A program made the translations under genes and the position numbers. The notes beneath the pieces were generated by a model. It searched no databases and had not been told where the DNA came from. It saw nothing but the letters and a program-made list of their open reading frames with translations. From a virus: a stretch of DNA of 36,913 nucleotides. Of the stretch, positions 36,867 through 36,913 are shown in pieces; positions within the stretch are counted from its first letter, which is position 1, and every line of letters begins with the position of its first letter. The DNA is taken from the IMG/VR virus record IMGVR_UViG_3300033144_003759, positions 1 through 36,913 of that record, one strand, 5' to 3'.

Positions 36867-36913
36867 ATGGCAAAACTCGGATCGGTTTCCGTCGAGCTTG
36901 AAGCCGACGCCAC
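36867..36913 (+). CDS. Tape-measure protein, first residues only
   Basis: ATG 36867 follows GGAGGG and begins MAKLGSVSVELEADAT, the common A-x-L-G-x-x-x-V-x-L-x-A-D/N start of phage tail tape-measure proteins. The window ends after 15 full codons. Its location directly after the chaperone pair is canonical. It would set tail length. Confidence 0.75.
   Translation, partial: MAKLGSVSVELEADA

Noticed and set aside
1-36913. tRNA genes, rRNA, CRISPR arrays, insertion sequences
   Set aside because: No cloverleaf-like tRNA, regularly spaced repeat-spacer pattern or transposase was seen. The 11-bp clusters lack spacers of CRISPR length.
1-36913. Integrase, attachment site and CI-like repressor
   Set aside because: None recognised in any frame. 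The HTH proteins are too small and undiagnostic to be called a lysogeny switch, and the unseen segment prevents a firm statement of a virulent lifestyle.

Overview
The window reads as most of one tailed-phage (siphovirus-type) genome or contig. It is GC-rich, with every convincing gene on the + strand, genes packed with many 1-14 base stop/start overlaps (GTGA, ATGA, TAATG), and no rRNA, tRNA or bacterial housekeeping genes. The ends appear to be cut inside the tail module: the last bases start a tape-measure gene and the first bases are the end of a tail or baseplate gene. No integrase, excisionase or CI-type repressor is visible, so there is no evidence of lysogeny here. The missing segment could still hide one. 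The host cannot be named. A cell-wall amidase, a spanin-like overlapping gene pair and a lipase argue for a Gram-negative host, and the RdgC-like protein points the same way.

Layout. (1) 2-5234: distal tail, baseplate and fibre genes, including a large fibre or spike-like protein, a BppU-like Ig-domain protein and a glycine-hinge fibre. Two paralogous small cysteine-bearing genes each follow a fibre-type gene. (2) 5239-7915: a YkgJ-like CxxCxxxCC protein, then an apparent lysis cassette of two overlapping membrane-protein genes, a patatin-like phospholipase and an Amidase_2 endolysin. (3) 7916-24277: the early and replication region. It opens with two near-identical promoter/leader copies and runs through small unknown genes, an Erf-type annealing protein, an SSB-like OB-fold protein, a replisome-organiser-like protein, an RdgC-like protein split by a frameshift, a MazG-type pyrophosphohydrolase, a RuvC-like resolvase, a DNA methyltransferase and an HNH endonuclease. 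(4) 24288-36913: packaging and structure. In order: holin-like or coiled-coil membrane protein, small and large terminase, portal fused to a MuF domain, prohead protease, major capsid protein, connectors, neck, tail terminator, tail tube, tail chaperones G and GT with a canonical -1 slippery site, and tape-measure start.

How it works together. Region 3 provides early transcription, recombination-type replication (Erf, SSB, RuvC, RdgC), nucleotide clean-up (MazG) and DNA modification. Region 4 packages DNA and builds HK97-fold heads and a flexible tail. Region 1 recognises the host, and region 2 opens the envelope.

The most unusual signals are these. There is an array of 11-bp palindromic repeats inside the replication gene, beside a purine/AT tract, resembling the lambda origin layout; a second cluster of the same repeat lies at 19643-19675. 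A patatin-like lipase sits inside the lysis cassette. Three mini-genes at 22398-23112 are joined by repeated stop/start sequences and have foreign codon usage. The rdgC-like gene is frameshifted.
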